Assembly: GCA_019634625.1 (NCBI GenBank)
Contig: JAHCBA010000010.1
Location: forward strand, 116,843-180,842
DNA from: Verrucomicrobiia bacterium
GTDB taxonomy: Bacteria > Verrucomicrobiota > Verrucomicrobiia > Limisphaerales > CAIMTB01
Direction of reading: 5' to 3'
Length of the DNA stretch: 64,000 bases
In this document: positions 1-7,939 of the stretch, one piece after another
How the letters are laid out: every line of letters begins with the position of its first letter
Position numbering within the stretch: position 1 is the first letter of the stretch
The notes under the pieces: model-generated
Told to the model about the DNA's origin: nothing
The model's database searches: none
The model's input: the letters and a program-made list of their open reading frames with translations, nothing else
Translations under genes and position numbers: made by a program

Positions 1-2095
1 CGACCAGATCGGCGAACGCCCCCGGCGCAATTCGCCCCACGTCGGTGGACCCGAGACGCCGGGCCGCCGCTCCCGTTGCCGAGATCAATGCCTCCGCCGG
101 TGTCATCCCCGCAGCATCGACCAGCAGCTCGAGTTCGCGCAGCAATCCGAGCCCATGAAACGCCCCCGGATTCCCCGCATCGCTGCCCGCCAAAATCGGA
201 ACGCCTCCCGCCACCGCCCGCCGGATCGCCTCCAACGTTCGTTCGTGCCGTCGTGTGTAATACGCGACCGCCTCCGCCGAGGCGCCCACGCGGGTCACCC
301 ACGAACCGGGCGAGGTCAGCGACACCACCACTCGAGGGTCCACCCACCGTCGCACGTCGGAGTCGGTGACCGCTTCGCCCCGAATCGCCCGTGCCAATCC
401 CTCCGACGCCGCCAGGGTGGGCGTCAATGTCACCCCCCGCTCCGCCAATTCCGCGATCGTCTCCGCAGACAAATCGGGAGGCACGTGCTCGATCCCTCGA
501 ACCCCGAGGCGAATGGCGAGACGCGCGTGAAGGTCGCTGTCCACATGCGCGGTGGTCGCAAGGCTCATGGCGCGCGCCGCGTCCATCCCCGCCGCCGCCG
601 CGCTCTCCGTCAGAACCGGCAGGGATTCCCCAATGCGACCGGCGTCGAGATAGAACTTGATGAGATCCACCCCGCCCGCTCCGAGTTCCCGGACCGCCGC
701 GACGGCCCCCTCCGGGCTGTCGATCTGCCGCGTGATCCGGCCCGCCAGACCCGGCACCGCCGCGAAATACACCGACGGATGCCCCCGGGGCGCGGTGAGA
801 CCCGGACCCGAGAAGAAGGGGCGCGGCGCCCGCATGGTCCCTCGCCCGACCGCTTCGCGAAGGCTCCTCAAGTCGTCGGGATCGTCGGTCATCGAGACGA
901 ACGACGTGACGCCCCATGCCAGGTAAACCTGCAGGTCGCGCCGCAATCGCGCGGCGCTGAACTCCGCGGACGACGCCGCGCCACCCGCCGAGCCGCCGAG
1001 GTGGACATGCGAATCGATCAACCCCGGGACGATGAACGCCCCTCCCATGTCGGTCCCTCCCTCCGTCCCCACCCCTCCCGCCGCCACCTCGACGATGCGT
1101 CCCCCTTCGATCGTCACGCGCCCGCGCTCGATGCGTCCCCCGAGCCCATCCAGAATCGTCGCACCGAAGAGCACCGTGCGGTCGGACGACCCCGAATCCG
1201 GAACGCCCGCCGACGGCAAAGGCGCCTCGGACGGCAGCGGCTCGGTCGGCGGTGGCCGGCTCGATTCCAGCGCCTCGCCCCGCAACAAGGCCGCCCCGTA
1301 CAGCGCGGCCAGGCACACCACCGCCACCGCGACACGCCGTCGCTCGATCGGACCCTCGCTCTCCCAGCGAAAAGCCGCCGCCGCCAGCGGCATCCCCACC
1401 AGGACCGTCAACACGAGCATCACCGTCGGAAACGCAGGCCACCCGAATCCCGCGCCACGCAACGCAACCGCCTGCAGGAGGTCCACCACGTACGTGGACG
1501 GCAGCGCCAACGCCAGCGTCCGAATCCAATCGGGCATGAGAAACAAGGGCATGGCGGCCCCGGACAGAAACATCATCGGGAAAAACACGAGATTCGAAAT
1601 CATGGGCGCCGACTTCATGTCGCGCGCGCCCCCGCCAACCAGGAGGCCCAGCGGCAGCAACGCCAGCGCCGCCAGCGCCGACGCCGCCATCAATGCCGGA
1701 GAATCCCCCCAGAACGTCACGCCGAACAAGGCACGGGCCAACGCGAGTTGCAGAGCCACCGAGACCATCATGTTCGCCATCGCCGTCACGACGTGAGCGG
1801 TCACCACGGTGGACGAAGTCGCCGGGGTCGCCCGCAACCGGCGGTACATCCCGCGCTCCCGAAGACTCACCATGTGCAGCGCCAACCCGAACACCGACGC
1901 GCTCAGCAGGTTGATCGTCAGGATCCCCGGCACGATCCAGGTCACGCGCTCCGTCTCCCCGCCCCCGAACACATAGGACAACCCGATCAGGAACAGCAGC
2001 GGCAGGACGAGGTTCCAGAACAATGCCGGCTTGCTCCGCCACGACTGCACCAGAAACGCCCACGTCAGGGCGCCAACCCCTCGGAATCGCCTCAT
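1..2095 (-). CDS. ABC-2 permease fused to an amidohydrolase (partial, runs off the left edge)
   Basis: One uninterrupted frame of 698 codons that I translated through. It starts with ATG overlapping the ATPase stop as ATGA. Residues 1-250 are a DrrB/ABC-2 type permease with about six hydrophobic segments and a typical cytoplasmic stretch, RERGMYRRLRATP. An extra helix (VAVAVVCLAALYGAALL, about 255-275) leads into a Pro-rich linker. From about residue 310 the protein is a metal-dependent amidohydrolase: FIVPGLIDSHVHL (HxH metal pair), IKFYLD with the usual active-site Lys, TTAHVDSDLHARLAIRLG, GIEHV, and GSDAGNPGAFHG with the metal Asp. The frame is still open at base 1, close to the usual family end. 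It is the last visible gene of the LAP operon. The permease half should pair with the upstream ATPase for export. The hydrolase would then be membrane-tethered, perhaps acting on the peptide, which is inference. A sequencing frameshift is unlikely because the linker is in frame. Confidence 0.85.
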   Translation of the reverse strand, partial: MRRFRGVGALTWAFLVQSWRSKPALFWNLVLPLLFLIGLSYVFGGGETERVTWIVPGILTINLLSASVFGLALHMVSLRERGMYRRLRATPATSSTVVTAHVVTAMANMMVSVALQLALARALFGVTFWGDSPALMAASALAALALLPLGLLVGGGARDMKSAPMISNLVFFPMMFLSGAAMPLFLMPDWIRTLALALPSTYVVDLLQAVALRGAGFGWPAFPTVMLVLTVLVGMPLAAAAFRWESEGPIERRRVAVAVVCLAALYGAALLRGEALESSRPPPTEPLPSEAPLPSAGVPDSGSSDRTVLFGATILDGLGGRIERGRVTIEGGRIVEVAAGGVGTEGGTDMGGAFIVPGLIDSHVHLGGSAGGAASSAEFSAARLRRDLQVYLAWGVTSFVSMTDDPDDLRSLREAVGRGTMRAPRPFFSGPGLTAPRGHPSVYFAAVPGLAGRITRQIDSPEGAVAAVRELGAGGVDLIKFYLDAGRIGESLPVLTESAAAAGMDAARAMSLATTAHVDSDLHARLAIRLGVRGIEHVPPDLSAETIAELAERGVTLTPTLAASEGLARAIRGEAVTDSDVRRWVDPRVVVSLTSPGSWVTRVGASAEAVAYYTRRHERTLEAIRRAVAGGVPILAGSDAGNPGAFHGLGLLRELELLVDAAGMTPAEALISATGAAARRLGSTDVGRIAPGAFADLV

Positions 2096-3024
2096 GACGT
2101 CGCCTCCCGGCCGGGGTGCGGCTCCCGCCCCATCACCTCGACGTAGAACGCCTCAAGACTGGGTCGCCGCAAGTCCAGCCCGACAAGCTTCACCCCGCCG
2201 CCCTCCACGATCCGTCCTATCGCCACCATCGCCGCATTCGGATCGGGAGTGACGTAACGCCGGTGGCTCCCCTCCATGCCCTGCGCCATCGCGCCGGCCC
2301 TTAGCAGCGGCCCGTCGTCAAACGCCCCCTCCACCGCGATCCGAAGCACGGGAAGCGTTCCCGTGCCGGACGCCAGTTCCGCGGGCGTTCCGTCCGCGAC
2401 GATCTCACCCGCTCGCAGGAGAATCACCCGGTCGCACAACCGCTCCACCTCCTCCAGGTCGTGGCTGGCCAGCAACACCGTCCGACCCGCCGCGCGCAAC
2501 GCCGCCAGATGGGTGTGAACCTCCCGGCGCGCCACCGGGTCGAGCCCGCTGGTCGGTTCGTCCAGGATGACGAGTTCCGGATCGTTCACCAACGCCAGCG
2601 CCACCGCCAAACGGCGCTGCTGTCCCATCGACAACCTTCCATTCGGAACATTCCCCACCCCCGCCAACCCAACCGTGTCCAGGAGTTCGCCCGGCGGCCT
2701 TGCCCGGGCATAGAAAGCGCCGAACAATCGAAGCGTCTCGCGCGGGGTCAGTTCGGGAGGCAGCACCGTCGATTGCAGTTGCACGCCGATGCGTTCGCGG
2801 AGTCGCGCCGCCTGACTTCCCGGATCCAGTCCCAAAACCGTCACCCGCCCCGCGCCTGCCGTGCGAAGTCCCTCGATGATCTCGACCAGCGTCGTCTTCC
2901 CGACGCCGTTCGGTCCCAGAATGCCCACGATCTGCCCGCTCCCGCCGATCGTCAGGCTGACGCGCTTCAGCACCTCCGTCGCGCCGTACGCCTTCGACAG
3001 GTTCTCAATCTCGACGATCGTCAT
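2092..3024 (-). CDS. ABC transporter ATP-binding protein of the LAP cluster
   Basis: A 310-residue cytoplasmic ATPase of the DrrA/SagG type. It energises the membrane protein encoded next. Walker A is GPNGVGKTT (about 38-46), the signature is a degenerate LSMGQQ, Walker B is LVILDEPTSGLDP and the switch His is in LLASHD. The C-terminal 80 residues resemble the DrrA-family regulatory tail. The start is the ATG that overlaps the stop of the upstream CPBP gene as ATGA. A longer upstream reading is only the shadow of that gene. The stop again overlaps the permease start as ATGA, so the pair is translationally coupled. Its likely job is export of, or self-protection from, the modified peptide. Confidence 0.92.
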   Translation of the reverse strand: MTIVEIENLSKAYGATEVLKRVSLTIGGSGQIVGILGPNGVGKTTLVEIIEGLRTAGAGRVTVLGLDPGSQAARLRERIGVQLQSTVLPPELTPRETLRLFGAFYARARPPGELLDTVGLAGVGNVPNGRLSMGQQRRLAVALALVNDPELVILDEPTSGLDPVARREVHTHLAALRAAGRTVLLASHDLEEVERLCDRVILLRAGEIVADGTPAELASGTGTLPVLRIAVEGAFDDGPLLRAGAMAQGMEGSHRRYVTPDPNAAMVAIGRIVEGGGVKLVGLDLRRPSLEAFYVEVMGREPHPGREATS

Positions 3025-3803
3025 CACATCGGTGCCTCCGGGATTCCGGCAGGGTCGCCCCCCGGGTTCCGTCGCCATCGCCCGAGAAAAAAGACGACGA
3101 ACGACCCATGGCAGACCACCGCCGGAATCACGCTCCCGGTCAACATCACCAACACTCCCCCAACGAACGAGATGGCCACGCACCCGCCGCCGACCACCGT
3201 CGCCTGGAACCGCGTCCGCAATTGCAGGAGCTGTTGGCCACAGAACAAGGCCCCCACCACCGCGACCGCCGTCCACGGTCCAAGGCCGACACGGCTCGTC
3301 GCAATCTCGAGCAGGACTCCGCGAAAGACCCATTCCTCGACCATCCCGCTCACCGCCCCAAGAATCACCGCCACCCGGGGCGGCAAAACCTCCAATCCGC
3401 GGATCCACGGAATCTCGCGCAACTCCGCGAACCGTTCGGGTCCGCCCTGCCGGGTCATCGCGCAGGCGAGTTCGACGCCCAGGTTGGTCAGCGAGATCAC
3501 GGCAACGAGACCGAGCAGTGTCGGGCCCCACGGATCCGACCGGGAGGCGATCAGCTCCGCCGGGCGTATCCCGTAAGCCCAACCGAACCCCGCGGCGATC
3601 AATAGGCCCGCGCCCAGATAGATCGAGGTCAGCAGCAGGGATCTCACCTCCGCGGGCCGACGCCGACTGTAACCCATCGCCGCAAACTGCACCGACCGGA
3701 ACAGCCTCGACCGCTCGTCGGCGTACCACAACGTCCGACCCCATAGCCAGGAAGCGCCGGCCGCCATCGCCAGGAACACCGCGATGGAAACCGCGCTAGG
3801 CAT
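3024..3803 (-). CDS. CPBP-family membrane protein (divergent)
   Basis: A polytopic membrane protein of 259 residues with the CPBP (CAAX protease/bacteriocin-processing, Abi) motif 1, EEWVFRG, after several transmembrane helices. The later motifs are incomplete. Where FxxxH is expected there is LFCGQQ, and the last motif reads CHGSFV, without the Asn of HxxxN. It may therefore be a poor protease or a pseudo-enzyme kept for immunity. The start is the ATG 8 bases inside the preceding CPBP gene. The longer frame upstream is out-of-frame coding of that gene. It follows a canonical CPBP paralogue and precedes the ABC ATPase. Known streptolysin-type clusters carry one such gene (SagE) with a protease or immunity role. 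Confidence 0.8.
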   Translation of the reverse strand: MPSAVSIAVFLAMAAGASWLWGRTLWYADERSRLFRSVQFAAMGYSRRRPAEVRSLLLTSIYLGAGLLIAAGFGWAYGIRPAELIASRSDPWGPTLLGLVAVISLTNLGVELACAMTRQGGPERFAELREIPWIRGLEVLPPRVAVILGAVSGMVEEWVFRGVLLEIATSRVGLGPWTAVAVVGALFCGQQLLQLRTRFQATVVGGGCVAISFVGGVLVMLTGSVIPAVVCHGSFVVFFLGRWRRNPGGDPAGIPEAPM

Positions 3804-4452
3804 GGCGACCTCCCGCGAGACGAAACAGCAGCACGTTCTGCAACCCGTGCGCGACAATCGCCGGCCACAGACTTCCGCCGGCCGCGAGGAACAGGAGGCC
3901 GTACACCGCGCCGCAAAGGCTCTTCGACACCACCGTCCATCCGCCAAACGCCAGGTGATTCAGCCCATATGCCACGGAACCCGCCGCAAGAGCCACCGGC
4001 ATGGCCCACCCCAGTGAGGCCATCGCAACCCCCAGCCACACCTGCCGATAGAAAACCTCCTCCCCCACCACGATGGCCCCGACCAGCAGCCGGTCCGTCG
4101 GACGAAACCGTACCCGCCAGATGGGAGGCAGTTCGAATCGCGGGAACCGGCCCGTGGCCCGATAGGCGCGCAGACCGTGGATCCCCAGCTCCATCCCCAG
4201 CGCCACCGGCGCCGCAAGAACCGCCATGGCCAGCCATCCGGCGGACGCCGGAGCGAACGCGATGAGACCGGGACGCATCCACACGATCGCGAACGCCACC
4301 GCGACGTACGGCAGAAGCAGGACCCCGAGGTAGGCGGTGGTCACCGACCCCGGCCTTCCTCCGAAGGTGTGATGGAGCGAATGACCGAAGCCGGAAGGAT
4401 ACGCGGTGGCCGCCAGAATCAGGCAGTCAAGGAAGGGGGTGGGGAAACCCAT
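3796..4452 (-). CDS. CPBP-family intramembrane metalloprotease (canonical motifs)
   Basis: A 218-residue polytopic membrane protein with the full CPBP set: GEEVFYRQ (EExxxR), YGLNHLAFG (FxxxH-like) and AHGLQNVLLF (HxxxN). Members cleave leader peptides or give immunity in bacteriocin clusters; SagE of streptolysin S is the model. I chose the ATG at 4452 because GGAGGG lies seven bases before it. Upstream starts at 4467 or 4512 lie deeper inside the YcaO gene and lack such a site. It overlaps the YcaO 3' end by 26 bases and the next CPBP gene by 8. It is the best candidate in this operon for leader removal or producer immunity. Confidence 0.85.
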   Translation of the reverse strand: MGFPTPFLDCLILAATAYPSGFGHSLHHTFGGRPGSVTTAYLGVLLLPYVAVAFAIVWMRPGLIAFAPASAGWLAMAVLAAPVALGMELGIHGLRAYRATGRFPRFELPPIWRVRFRPTDRLLVGAIVVGEEVFYRQVWLGVAMASLGWAMPVALAAGSVAYGLNHLAFGGWTVVSKSLCGAVYGLLFLAAGGSLWPAIVAHGLQNVLLFRLAGGRHA

Positions 4453-5788
4453 TGCGAATCCCTCCATGCGCCCGAAGACGCGGGTGCTCGCCGTAGGGAA
4501 CCCCCGGCACACACATCGTCACCAACTCCGGCACGAACACCCGCATCACCCTCCACCCGCGCCCAGCCGTCTCCGGGGGCGTGATGTCCAGGTACACCCC
4601 GTATTCGCTGTGTCGCGAGAGCTGCCGGATCAAACGGGCGGTGTCCGCCTTCGCATCCCCGCTGTCATGGGAGGGCAGCCCCGACAACACCGTGCGTTCC
4701 CCGATCAACCGGTCGATCGTCGCCCGCTTCTCCGCGGCCCGGTCGGGCGACGCGAAGAAGGCCACGTTGGCGTCCAGGTCGTCGAAGGCCTCCTCCGCCG
4801 ACCGCGTCGCCATGTACTTGTCCGGAAGAAAGACCGGTCCGTAGATCCCGAGAAACGCGATGGCCACGGCCTCCATGAGGCTCCGGTAGTACGCGCGAAC
4901 CGGGTCCAGATGCCCCTGGGCGCCGAGCACGATGTACGGGCGCTCGCCACGCCGGTTGATCAGTACGGATGCCAGGACATGGGCATCGACTCCTTCGAGA
5001 AGATTCAGCAGCAGCGGCACCACCTCGTAGCGGGAGTCGGCCTCGTGGAGCCTCGGAAGCAACCTCGCCACGGTGAGATCATCAACCGTGACTCGTGGGG
5101 CCTTCAAGGCCGCGTACCAGTGAATCATCAGGGCGTCGATCTCGATGAACTCCAGCAGGGCGCTCTGCAAGGCGCGCTCGACCGACCGATGCGCGGCCGT
5201 GCCGGTCGAGAACCCGGGGGAAAAGGCGACCTCGTTCCGCGCCCGGTTCAGGCGGTACCCGACGAACAGCATCTGCGCCGGTATCCAGATCTCCCGCGTC
5301 GGATCGAAGAGCGACGGGCACCGGATCCAGCCGACCACGTCGTCCCGTTCCAACCGCTTCATCCCCCGGTACTGGCTCCGGGCAAGCTTCTCGCAATCCG
5401 CCTCCGAAAACAGCCGAAGCCACTCGAACGGAACCGCGCCCCGCTCGCCCTCGATGTCGCTGTACGTGGCGTATTCGATGCGCCCGGCCAGGGTCACCTG
5501 GGACACCAACAGCGCGTATCGCTCGATCGCCTCGCCCGCCAGACGGACCAATGCCTCCTCGTGGAAGACCCCGTACCCGCTGAGGTGGTACTGCATCTCG
5601 AGCAGCGGATTCAGCAGCACCTTGTGGTAGGCCGGCATCTGCGCGACCACCGACTTGATGTCCAGGTCGTCCGCATACTTCACCGGACTCACCAGCAGGC
5701 TCCGCGTGATGCCGCCGTGCTCGGAACAGATCGGCTTGAGGATGTCCTCGAGCAGGTGCGCCGAAAACGGGTAGTAGGTCGGTTCCAT
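4427..5788 (-). CDS. YcaO-domain cyclodehydratase (SagD-like) of the LAP cluster
   Basis: A 453-residue YcaO protein. This family uses ATP to activate the peptide backbone so that Cys, Ser or Thr side chains cyclise to azolines. SGYGVFHEEALVRLAGEAIERYA-type sequence (near residue 80) matches the ATP/Mg region with its conserved Glu residues. STGTAAHRSVERALQSALLE is the second Glu-rich ATP-binding helix. The protein ends PHPLP, the C-terminal Pro-rich PxPxP signature of azoline-forming YcaO proteins. It starts 20 bases after the E1-like gene. In LAP clusters these two act as a complex, the E1-like partner presenting the precursor leader. The start ATG is set by the family N-terminus; its ribosome site is weak. 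Confidence 0.93.
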   Translation of the reverse strand: MEPTYYPFSAHLLEDILKPICSEHGGITRSLLVSPVKYADDLDIKSVVAQMPAYHKVLLNPLLEMQYHLSGYGVFHEEALVRLAGEAIERYALLVSQVTLAGRIEYATYSDIEGERGAVPFEWLRLFSEADCEKLARSQYRGMKRLERDDVVGWIRCPSLFDPTREIWIPAQMLFVGYRLNRARNEVAFSPGFSTGTAAHRSVERALQSALLEFIEIDALMIHWYAALKAPRVTVDDLTVARLLPRLHEADSRYEVVPLLLNLLEGVDAHVLASVLINRRGERPYIVLGAQGHLDPVRAYYRSLMEAVAIAFLGIYGPVFLPDKYMATRSAEEAFDDLDANVAFFASPDRAAEKRATIDRLIGERTVLSGLPSHDSGDAKADTARLIRQLSRHSEYGVYLDITPPETAGRGWRVMRVFVPELVTMCVPGVPYGEHPRLRAHGGIRNGFPHPLP

Positions 5789-5808
5789 GAGAAGCCCCCG
5801 GCCCCGGT

Positions 5809-6912
5809 TCAACCCTTCACCTCGACCCGCTTGAGCATCTCGTCCACCAACCGCTTCGACGAGGTGTACAACTCGTCCATGCGCGCCTTGGCGACAAAGC
5901 CGCAACCGGGACAGTACGGAACCCTCAGCAGATCCTGAACCTGGATCTCCAGGAGGGGCAGATAGGCGTTCACCACCCGGCCCGCCAACCGCGTCATCCC
6001 CACCGATGCGTAGAGCAATGCCTCCGACAACGCGGCGGCCGTCAGGAGATGCAACGACGGCGCCGACCGCGTCGCTCCCCTGCCGACGCCGCCCCCGTCC
6101 GCCGTGCCGCTCACGTACTTGTGGTACACCACGGTGTCCTGCTGCCTCGCCAGCAGGCGCTGCTCGTAACATTCGAAGCAGCCCGTCTGGGTCGGGTGCG
6201 CGGCCAGCAGACTCAGGAACGGGCCGTCCACCAAACCCAGCACCAGGGGCTTCTCCAGGTGAACCAGCACGCGGTTCAGATTCCGCAACATCGAGACGCA
6301 CGGGTCGCCGAGGCAGCCCACCACCACCGCGTACGAACCGAAAAGGCGGGAGAACCGTTCCAGATCCCGCTCGTGCCCCACCGCGTCCACCCGCGTCGTC
6401 AGGTCCACCCGCGTCAACGCCTGGAGATCGTCGTCGGCCAGTACGTCCATGCGCATCGGTACCTGGCGCGCCAGCAATTGCGCCGCCTCCCGCGAAGACT
6501 CGCGATCGCTGAAGAACAGAATCGGCCGCGGCTCCCGAATGTAGTCCTCGAACCCCCCGAGACTGCCGCCCAGCAGCGCGTTCACGGTCCGCGCGACATC
6601 GCGCTGTCGCGGCCCGCACAGATACTGCTGGCTCGCCAGGCTGTCGAGGAGCTGGATGTAGCCGGTCAACTCCTCCGCGCCGGCGCCAACCTCCTCCCCA
6701 ATCGCGTCCACATCGGCGTCCCGACCCTGCCTCAGCGTCTCGTAAACCGCCGTGAAGAAGCCCACCACCCGTTCGCTCTGGCCCGCCAATCGGACCACCG
6801 CCTCGTTGAAGTTCCATACCCCCTTCCGAAAGCGAATCTCGTCGCCGCCGCGAAAGACCCTTACGCCCTCGTTCAATGAATAGACTCGTGGAGATGATTC
6901 GCCGCCGCTCAT
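5809..6912 (-). CDS. SagC-like E1-homologue / leader-binding cyclodehydratase partner
   Basis: A 367-residue protein of the TOMM cyclodehydratase C (ocin-ThiF-like) class. The N-terminal 90 residues look like the winged-helix, PqqD-like leader-recognition domain (LNEGVRVFRGGDEIRFRKG). The rest is a degenerate E1/ThiF fold with two zinc-type Cys pairs, CFECYEQR near residue 245 and CPGC near residue 338. The ATP-binding motif of true E1 enzymes is not evident, as expected for partner proteins. A strong AGGAAGGAG site precedes the ATG. It lies 10 bases after the SagB-type gene and 20 before YcaO, the SagB-SagC-SagD order of streptolysin-type clusters. Its expected role is to bind the FxxxB-type leader of the precursor and deliver the core to YcaO. 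Confidence 0.88.
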   Translation of the reverse strand: MSGGESSPRVYSLNEGVRVFRGGDEIRFRKGVWNFNEAVVRLAGQSERVVGFFTAVYETLRQGRDADVDAIGEEVGAGAEELTGYIQLLDSLASQQYLCGPRQRDVARTVNALLGGSLGGFEDYIREPRPILFFSDRESSREAAQLLARQVPMRMDVLADDDLQALTRVDLTTRVDAVGHERDLERFSRLFGSYAVVVGCLGDPCVSMLRNLNRVLVHLEKPLVLGLVDGPFLSLLAAHPTQTGCFECYEQRLLARQQDTVVYHKYVSGTADGGGVGRGATRSAPSLHLLTAAALSEALLYASVGMTRLAGRVVNAYLPLLEIQVQDLLRVPYCPGCGFVAKARMDELYTSSKRLVDEMLKRVEVKG

Positions 6913-6922
6913 GCGCTCCTTC

Positions 6923-7906
6923 CTATTTCCCGACCACCGTGAGATGAATCAGATGCCTCGACAAGCCATCCGCGTCGAAGAGGCGCTCGCACCGCCCCTT
7001 CGAAAAACTGCCGACGTCGCATGTGCCCATCCCCAATGCGGTGCCGGCGAGGTGGACATGGGCCGCCATCGCGCCCGCCTCGATGAACGCATAGGCGAGA
7101 CCCGCATCCCCGTACTTCCGGGCGTTCTCGAACTGGTTGTACACATACCCGATCAGGAACGCCGCCCGGTCCGCTTCGATCTCTCCGAACTGGGCCAGCG
7201 AGGCCACCGGGGGCAACGCGTCCGGCGGCCCCGATCGCCGCAACGCATGATGGCGCGGCAGGTACCGGTACGCCCCCGCCGCTAATCCTTCCACCCGCAG
7301 CGCCACCACGAAAAAGTCCACCGGGTACAAGCCCCCGCCCGAGGCCGCCGTTCGCAGATCGATGCGGTCCGTCGGCCCCAGCGAGGCCGTCGCCGGGACG
7401 TTCGTGACCGACATCGAACCCGAGATGCCGCCTCCGTGATAGAGAATCGTCGATAACTCCTCCAGGGTGGCCGACTTCCCGGAATAACGCCGCACACTCC
7501 GCCGGCTGCGGATCACCGGACCCAGGGGAGCCCGCAGCGTATCGTACGGCGGCAACGCGATGTGCCCGCCGTCCTCTTCCTCCAGGTCCCGATGCGCCAC
7601 CGCTGCCACCGCCACAGGCAGCCGGAAATTGTTGACCCCGATCGCCACACCGAAGTCCGCGTCGCTGCGCCTGAAATTCAGCAGGTACTCCTCCGCCACC
7701 AGCCGGTTGTGCGAGAGAATCAGCCCCCGGTACACGACCTCCGGTGACCTGGCCACCGTGGTGTCCGCATAGAGCGACATCGGCAGGTTGTTGCAGAAGG
7801 TGACCACACTCGAAACCAACGGCGTCTCCTTCGACATGAACTCGGCCGCCGTCATCGTGGTCTTCGGGACGTCGTCCGAACCTCGTTCCGCCTTCGATTC
7901 GCTCAT
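6923..7906 (-). CDS. SagB-type FMN-dependent azoline dehydrogenase
   Basis: A 327-residue SagB/ThcOx-family nitroreductase-fold flavoprotein. It would oxidise azolines to azoles in the modified peptide. RSRRSVRRYSGK near residue 137 is the phosphate/FMN-binding start of the nitroreductase domain. RTAASGGGLYPVDFF is the strongly conserved SagB motif, and the C-terminus has GTALGMGTCDVGSFSKGR. The first 130 residues form the extra N-terminal domain usual in SagB proteins. It sits 33 bases after the radical SAM gene and 10 before the E1-like gene, so it is part of the same transcript. Its presence means the product probably carries aromatic thiazoles or oxazoles as well as azolines. Confidence 0.9.
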   Translation of the reverse strand: MSESKAERGSDDVPKTTMTAAEFMSKETPLVSSVVTFCNNLPMSLYADTTVARSPEVVYRGLILSHNRLVAEEYLLNFRRSDADFGVAIGVNNFRLPVAVAAVAHRDLEEEDGGHIALPPYDTLRAPLGPVIRSRRSVRRYSGKSATLEELSTILYHGGGISGSMSVTNVPATASLGPTDRIDLRTAASGGGLYPVDFFVVALRVEGLAAGAYRYLPRHHALRRSGPPDALPPVASLAQFGEIEADRAAFLIGYVYNQFENARKYGDAGLAYAFIEAGAMAAHVHLAGTALGMGTCDVGSFSKGRCERLFDADGLSRHLIHLTVVGK

Positions 7907-7939
7907 ACCCGTTTCCCGCTCGTCGCCATCGGTCCCGCC

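Noticed and set aside
155..2146. Long plus-strand frame of 663 codons
   Set aside because: It is the complement of the permease-amidohydrolase gene; its Arg/His-rich product has no protein-like features while the minus frame shows family motifs throughout.
2092..3744. 550-residue reading of the ABC ATPase
   Set aside because: The first 240 residues are the out-of-frame complement of the CPBP gene; the ATG at 3024 gives the true N-terminus.
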